From: an uncultured Holophagaceae bacterium
GTDB taxonomy: Bacteria > Acidobacteriota > Holophagae > Holophagales > Holophagaceae
NCBI GenBank assembly: GCA_903927605.1
Contig: CAIYNT010000161.1
Span: forward strand, 1-9,102
Direction: 5' to 3'
Length of the DNA stretch: 9,102 nt
Both the position numbers and the translations under genes were made by a program. Below, one piece after another: positions 5,103 through 9,102 of this stretch. The notes under the pieces were generated by a model. That model worked only from the letters and a program-made list of their open reading frames with translations. It did not search any database and had not been told where the DNA came from. Position 1 is the first letter of the stretch, and each line of letters begins with the position of its first letter.

Positions 5103-7943
5103 ATGACCACTGCCACGTCTAGTTCGTTGCGGGATTCGCTCGCGGCCATCGTGGGTCCCGACCGGGTCCTGGATCGCCCGGTGGATCTCATCGCCTTCGC
5201 CTCAGATGCAAGCTTCTACCGGCTCATCCCCAAGGCGGTGGTGCTGGCCGCCAGCACGGATGAGGTGCGTGCGCTGTTCGAGTTCAGCCACACTCAGCGG
5301 ATCCCCATGACCTTCCGGGCGGCCGGTACCAGCCTGTCGGGCCAGGCCGTGACCGACGGCATCATGGTGGAGGTGGCCCGCAATTGGCGGGGCATCAAGG
5401 TGCTGGATGGAGGCGCCAAGGTCTGGGTCCAGCCCGGTGTCATCGGGGCCCAGGTCAACCAGGTGCTGCGTCCCTTCCGCGCCAAGATGGGACCGGATCC
5501 AGCCTCCCTCAGTGCCTGTACCGTTGGGGGAATCCTCTCCAACAATTCCAGCGGCATGTGCTGCGGCGTGACCCAGAACGCCTACCACACCCTGGAGTCG
5601 CTGACCTTCGTGCTTCCCTCCGGAACGGTAATCAATACAGCGGATCCGAGTGCCGACGCCTTGTTCCGGGCGGCAGAACCGACCTTGGCCAAGGGCCTGC
5701 TGGATCTCAAAGCCGAACTCGAGGCCAATCTGCCCCTGGCCGGTCGCATCCGGGCCAAGTACCAGATGAAGAACACCTGCGGGTATTCCCTCAACGCCTT
5801 CCTGGACTTCCAGCGGCCCGTCGACATCTTCCGGAACCTGCTGGTGGGATCCGAGGGAACGCTCGCATTCATCGCCGAGGCCGTCTTGAAGACCGTACCC
5901 GACCTGCCCGTGAAGGTGACCGGGTTCCTGTTGTTCCCGAATCTCCACGCCGCCTGTGCCGCCATCGCGCCCCTCCGGGATGCGGGCGCCGCGGCTCTCG
6001 AACTGCTGGATCGGGCCGCTCTGCGATCCGTGGAGGCCCAGCCCGGCATCCCGCCCATCATCAAGAGCCTGCCCGAAGGATCCGCGGCGCTGCTTTGCGA
6101 GTTCCAGGGCGCCGATCCTTCAGCCCGCGCCAGCCTCGAAACCACGGCCCTGGCCGCTGCGGCGGGGCTCAGTCTGCTGGAACCCGCCCGCTTCACGCAC
6201 GATCCCGCCGAGCAGGCGCTCTTCTGGAAGATGCGCTCAGGCACGTTCCCTTCAGTAGGGGCCGTCCGCAAGCGCGGCACGACCGTGATCATCGAGGACG
6301 TGGCTTTCCGCCTCGATGTCCTCGCCGATGCCGTCGTGGACCTGACCAAGCTGTTCACCAAGCATGGCTATGACGAAGCCATCATCTTCGGCCATGCCAA
6401 GGACGGGAACATGCACTTCGTCATCACCCAGTCCTTCAACGACCAGGCCGCCGTGGACCGCTATGCCCGTTTCATGGACGACGTCGTGGAACTGGTGGTG
6501 AAGAAATATGATGGTGCCCTCAAGGCGGAACATGGGACTGGCCGGAACATGGCCCCCTTCGTCGAAGCCGAATGGGGCCCGGAAGCCAAGGCCGTCATGG
6601 AAAAGCTCAAGGCCCTGGTCGATCCGGAGCACCTTTTGAACCCCGGTGTCATCCTCAATGCCGACCCCAAGTGCCACTTGGCGGACCTCAAGCCCATGCC
6701 CGGGGTGGAGGAGGAGGTCGATAAGTGCATCGAGTGCGGCTACTGCGAGCCCAAATGCCCCAGCCGCGAACTCACCCTCACGCCCCGTCAGCGCATCGTC
6801 GTCAGGCGGGAGATGGCCCGCCTGGAAGGCAACCGGGAAAACCCCTGGCTGTTGAAATCCCTGGAGGAAGCCTTCCCCTATATGGCCCTGGACACCTGCG
6901 CCGTGGATGGCCTCTGTGCCACCGCCTGCCCCATCGGCATCGACACGGGTCAGCTCACCAAGCGCTTCCGCCGGATGCAGCACAGTCCCAGCGCCCAGCG
7001 GATCGCCCTCACCGTTTCGCGCCAGTTCGCCGCAGTGGAGCCCGCCCTGCGGTTCGGTTTGCGCACAGGCCACCTGGTGCAGAGTTTGTTCGGAGTCAAG
7101 ACCATGCCGGCCTTCACCCGGGCCTTGAAGACCGTGGGGCTCAGCCATCAGTGGAGCCCAGAGATGCCCAAGCCCGCCAAGGCCAAGCTCCCCGTGACTT
7201 CGCCGGAGGGTGCCCAGGCCATCTACTTCCCAGCCTGCATTACCAGGACCATGGGGCATTTGCCCGGCGAACCCGAGGAATTGAGTCTGGCTGAAGCCAT
7301 GATCACCCTGGCCCAGCGCGCCGGCGCCCCTCTTCATATCCCGATCGACGTGGAAGGCACCTGCTGTGGGGTGCCCTTCTCCTCCAAAGGGTTTTCCGAT
7401 GCACACCGGCATTCGGTCAACCGGGCCATCGAGAAATTCTGGACCTGGAGTGACCAAGGCCGCCTCGCCATCGTGGTGGACACCAGCCCCTGCACCTATG
7501 GACTGGTCACCTGCCGCCCCTATCTGATGCCAGAGAACCAAATCCTGTTCGATCAGTTGACCATCCAGGACAGCGTGGAATTCGCCCATGACACCCTGCT
7601 GCCCCGCCTCAAGGTGCTGCGGAAAGTGGGTTCTGTGGCCCTCCATCCGGTCTGCTCCATCACCAAGCTGAACCTCGCCGCGAAGCTTGAAGCCGTGGCC
7701 AAGGCTTGCGCGGAACTTGTGGTTGTCCCGAGGACGGCAGGCTGCTGCGGATTTGCCGGAGATCGCGGGTTTATGGTGCCGGAGCTCACGGCCTCCGCCA
7801 CGAAACACGAGGCCGCCGAGGTATCGAGCCAGGCCTTTGATGGCTACTTCTCCAGCAGCCGCACCTGCGAGATCGGCATGACCCGCTCTACCCACGAGGT
7901 GTACCGCAGCTTCATCTACCTCCTGGAAAGTGCCACGCGGTGA
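5103..7943 (+). CDS. dld: FAD- and iron-sulfur-containing D-lactate dehydrogenase (Dld-II type)
   Basis: A 946-residue fusion that oxidises D-lactate to pyruvate and passes electrons through FeS clusters towards the quinone pool, probably at the inner membrane face. The N-terminal half is an FAD-binding PCMH domain (about 42-265; RAAGTSLSGQA at 72-82, VGGILSNNSSG at 141-151, VGSEGTLAFIAEA at 248-260) followed by an FAD-oxidase C-terminal domain (about 270-520; HAKDGNMHF at 431-439, EHGTGRN at 476-482, LLNPGVIL at 511-518). Next comes a ferredoxin-like part with Cys542, 545, 548 and 552, then Cys599, 605 and 609 (CAVDGLCATACP). Two CCG domains close the protein (GTCCGVPFSSKG at 752-763, AGCCGFAGDRGF at 879-890). 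Its FAD and FeS halves correspond to GlcD and GlcF, so 2-hydroxyglutarate or glycolate oxidation cannot be excluded, but placement between lctP and lutCB argues for D-lactate. The stop at 7941-7943 overlaps the upstream edge of the lutC ribosome site. Confidence 0.9.
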   Translation: MTTATSSSLRDSLAAIVGPDRVLDRPVDLIAFASDASFYRLIPKAVVLAASTDEVRALFEFSHTQRIPMTFRAAGTSLSGQAVTDGIMVEVARNWRGIKVLDGGAKVWVQPGVIGAQVNQVLRPFRAKMGPDPASLSACTVGGILSNNSSGMCCGVTQNAYHTLESLTFVLPSGTVINTADPSADALFRAAEPTLAKGLLDLKAELEANLPLAGRIRAKYQMKNTCGYSLNAFLDFQRPVDIFRNLLVGSEGTLAFIAEAVLKTVPDLPVKVTGFLLFPNLHAACAAIAPLRDAGAAALELLDRAALRSVEAQPGIPPIIKSLPEGSAALLCEFQGADPSARASLETTALAAAAGLSLLEPARFTHDPAEQALFWKMRSGTFPSVGAVRKRGTTVIIEDVAFRLDVLADAVVDLTKLFTKHGYDEAIIFGHAKDGNMHFVITQSFNDQAAVDRYARFMDDVVELVVKKYDGALKAEHGTGRNMAPFVEAEWGPEAKAVMEKLKALVDPEHLLNPGVILNADPKCHLADLKPMPGVEEEVDKCIECGYCEPKCPSRELTLTPRQRIVVRREMARLEGNRENPWLLKSLEEAFPYMALDTCAVDGLCATACPIGIDTGQLTKRFRRMQHSPSAQRIALTVSRQFAAVEPALRFGLRTGHLVQSLFGVKTMPAFTRALKTVGLSHQWSPEMPKPAKAKLPVTSPEGAQAIYFPACITRTMGHLPGEPEELSLAEAMITLAQRAGAPLHIPIDVEGTCCGVPFSSKGFSDAHRHSVNRAIEKFWTWSDQGRLAIVVDTSPCTYGLVTCRPYLMPENQILFDQLTIQDSVEFAHDTLLPRLKVLRKVGSVALHPVCSITKLNLAAKLEAVAKACAELVVVPRTAGCCGFAGDRGFMVPELTASATKHEAAEVSSQAFDGYFSSSRTCEIGMTRSTHEVYRSFIYLLESATR

Positions 7944-7949
7944 AAGGAG
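7943..7949 (+). promoter_or_regulatory. Ribosome binding site of lutC
   Basis: AAAGGAG begins on the last base of the dld stop codon and lies five bases before ATG 7955. It excludes the earlier in-frame GTG at 7940, which would overlap the dld stop and include this site, and couples lutC translation to dld. Confidence 0.75.
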
Positions 7950-7954
7950 TTTCA

Positions 7955-8518
7955 ATGACCTCCCATTTCGAGATATTCAAGGCCCGGGCCGAGGGTGTCA
8001 GCGCCGAGGTCCACCGGTTCAAGGCCCGGGAGGAGGCCCTTGCCTTCATCCTGGAGTTCCTGAAGGGGGCTGGGGTGTCAGCCGCGCCCCAGTGCGGCGC
8101 GGCGTGGGCGCCTGGAACGTTCCTTGAGGAAAGCCACATGGCCCAGCTCGCGACCCAGGTCTCAGGCATCGCATTCGACATCACGAGGGAAGGTGCGGCC
8201 TCCGCCAAGGTGGGCATCAGCCAGATGGACTGGGCCATTGCCGGCACAGGGACCCTGGTGCAGGACGCCACCGCAGTCGAGCAGCGCCTGGTGTCCACCC
8301 TGCCCCCCATCCACGTGGCCCTGCTCGGGACGGATCGGATCCTGGAGGACATGGGTGGCGTGCTGGAGCGGCTCCGCCCGGACCAGCTCAACTACATCTC
8401 CTTCATCACCGGGCCCAGCCGCACCGCGGACATCGAGCGGGTGCTCACCATCGGTGTGCATGGACCGGAACGCCTCATCGTGGTCCTGGTCGACGAGTTT
8501 GAAAAGGTGATGGCATGA
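7955..8518 (+). CDS. lutC: Lactate utilization protein C (LUD domain)
   Basis: A 187-residue cytoplasmic protein of the LutC/YkgG family, one subunit of the LutABC (LldEFG) complex that oxidises L-lactate to pyruvate. The LUD-domain signatures are VGISQMDWAIAGTGTLVQ (86-103), RLVSTLPPIHVALL (111-124), FITGPSRTADIE (150-161) and TIGVHGPERLIVVLVD (165-180). The short N-terminal half is rich in charged residues and looks less conserved. It starts 11 bases after dld, and its stop overlaps the lutB start as ATGA (8515-8518), so translation is probably coupled. It comes before lutB, opposite to the A-B-C order of Bacillus subtilis. No cysteine cluster is present, as expected for LutC; the single Cys47 is not in a motif. 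Confidence 0.9.
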   Translation: MTSHFEIFKARAEGVSAEVHRFKAREEALAFILEFLKGAGVSAAPQCGAAWAPGTFLEESHMAQLATQVSGIAFDITREGAASAKVGISQMDWAIAGTGTLVQDATAVEQRLVSTLPPIHVALLGTDRILEDMGGVLERLRPDQLNYISFITGPSRTADIERVLTIGVHGPERLIVVLVDEFEKVMA

Positions 8519-9102
8519 CGACCCAGTTCAAGGAATCCATCGAGACCGCCCTCCACAATCCGAGCCTCACCGGCGCCCTGGGCCGCTTTTCCGAGGCCTA
8601 TCGGATCAGCCGCGCCAAGGCCTACGAAGGCATCGACTTCGAGGCCGTGCGGGACCAGATCACGGAAATCAAGTGCAGCGCCTCCTCGAACTTCGAGGCC
8701 CTGGCCGAGCAGTTCAAGCAGCGTGCAGAAGCCCGCGGGGCCAGAGTCTTCCGGACTGCTGACCCCGCCCAAGTGAAACAGTACATCCTCGACCTCGCCA
8801 GGGAAAAGGGCGTGAAGCGGGTCGTCAAATCCAAGTCCATGGCCTCCGAGGAAATCCACTTGAATGCCGCCTTCGAGCAGGCCGGTATCGAGGTGGACGA
8901 AACGGACCTGGGCGAGTGGATCATCCAGCTGGCCCACCAGACCCCGTCACACATGGTCATGCCCGCCATCCACATGACCAAGGAGGAGGTCACCGAGGTC
9001 TTCAACCAGGAAGTGGAGCCGGGCCAGACCCCGGACATCCCCAAGCTGGTCAAGTTCGCCCGCGGCAAGCTGCGCACCAAGTTCCTGGGCGCCGAGATGG
9101 GC
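8515..9102 (+). CDS. lutB: Lactate utilization iron-sulfur protein B, N-terminal part (partial)
   Basis: The first 196 codons of LutB/LldF, cut by the right window edge. LutB carries an N-terminal LUD domain and, further on, ferredoxin-type FeS motifs that are not in this window. What is visible matches the LUD part of B. subtilis LutB closely: KRVVKSKSMASEEIHLNAAF (101-120), then GIEVDETDLGEWIIQLAHQ (124-142), PSHMVMPAIHMTKEEV (144-159) and LRTKFLGAEMG at the edge. The start is ATG 8515, overlapping the lutC stop (ATGA), with AAAAGG at 8502-8507 seven bases upstream. It would work with LutC and a LutA protein in L-lactate oxidation; LutA, if present, must lie past the window or elsewhere. 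Confidence 0.9.
   Translation, partial: MTTQFKESIETALHNPSLTGALGRFSEAYRISRAKAYEGIDFEAVRDQITEIKCSASSNFEALAEQFKQRAEARGARVFRTADPAQVKQYILDLAREKGVKRVVKSKSMASEEIHLNAAFEQAGIEVDETDLGEWIIQLAHQTPSHMVMPAIHMTKEEVTEVFNQEVEPGQTPDIPKLVKFARGKLRTKFLGAEMG

Noticed and set aside
5103..7943. Reading the FAD/FeS fusion as glycolate oxidase (GlcD-GlcF)
   Set aside because: Domain order would allow it, but the neighbours are a lactate permease, a lactate-type regulator and lutCB; D-lactate is the better substrate call.
6252..7955. Long open frame (567 codons) on the minus strand across the second half of dld
   Set aside because: It is rich in His, Gly and Asp and has no recognisable domain. It mirrors the codon structure of a GC-rich gene with an excellent family match on the plus strand.
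1..9102. CRISPR array, insertion sequence, toxin-antitoxin or phage-defence system
   Set aside because: No regularly spaced repeats, transposase-like frames, terminal inverted repeats or defence-gene motifs were seen on either strand.

Overview
The window looks like chromosomal DNA of a GC-rich Gram-negative bacterium. The evidence is the lipopolysaccharide genes at the left end (an arabinose-5-phosphate isomerase and an LptF/LptG-type permease), strong AGGAG-type ribosome sites, use of GTG starts, and a tRNA with an encoded CCA end. The lactate gene set and general style would fit Acidobacteriota of the Holophaga/Geothrix kind, but this is a guess from memory of such genomes and nothing here proves it.

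Left part (1-2225). On the minus strand, kdsD (447-1433) is followed by the start of an lptF/lptG-like gene (1-372, cut by the window edge): one makes the precursor of Kdo, the other belongs to the LPS export machine. Facing away from kdsD, only 36 bases from its start codon, is a small single-domain protein related to the Lon protease N-terminal domain (1470-2093). It is followed on the same strand by a CAT-anticodon tRNA gene (2131-2206). By its body this tRNA resembles the lysidine-type isoleucine tRNA (Ile2) more than methionine tRNA. Two perfect hairpins lie just after the tRNA.

Right part (2353-9102). This is a lactate utilisation locus. A GntR/FadR-family (FCD domain) regulator is read leftwards (2353-3069). 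A 179-base divergent control region separates it from four co-directional genes: a lactate permease of the LctP/LldP family (3249-5006), a fused FAD plus iron-sulfur D-lactate dehydrogenase (5103-7943), lutC (7955-8518) and the first 196 codons of lutB (8515 onward, cut by the window edge). The control region holds a perfect TGGTC-T-GACCA palindrome, the type of operator bound by FadR/PdhR/LldR relatives. The likely logic is that lactate relieves the regulator, LctP imports both isomers, Dld oxidises the D form and the Lut complex the L form to pyruvate, feeding electrons to the quinone pool. A strong intrinsic-terminator hairpin between the permease and the dehydrogenase suggests that expression drops after the permease gene. 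The three enzyme genes after it are tightly coupled (11-base gap, then an ATGA overlap).

I found no mobile element, CRISPR array, phage gene or defence system. All genes fall into known families. The interesting points are regulatory and architectural: the intra-operon terminator, a G-free pyrimidine leader before lctP, a Pro/Ala tail on the permease, the C-then-B order of the lut genes with lutA not in view, and the probable Ile2 identity of the tRNA.
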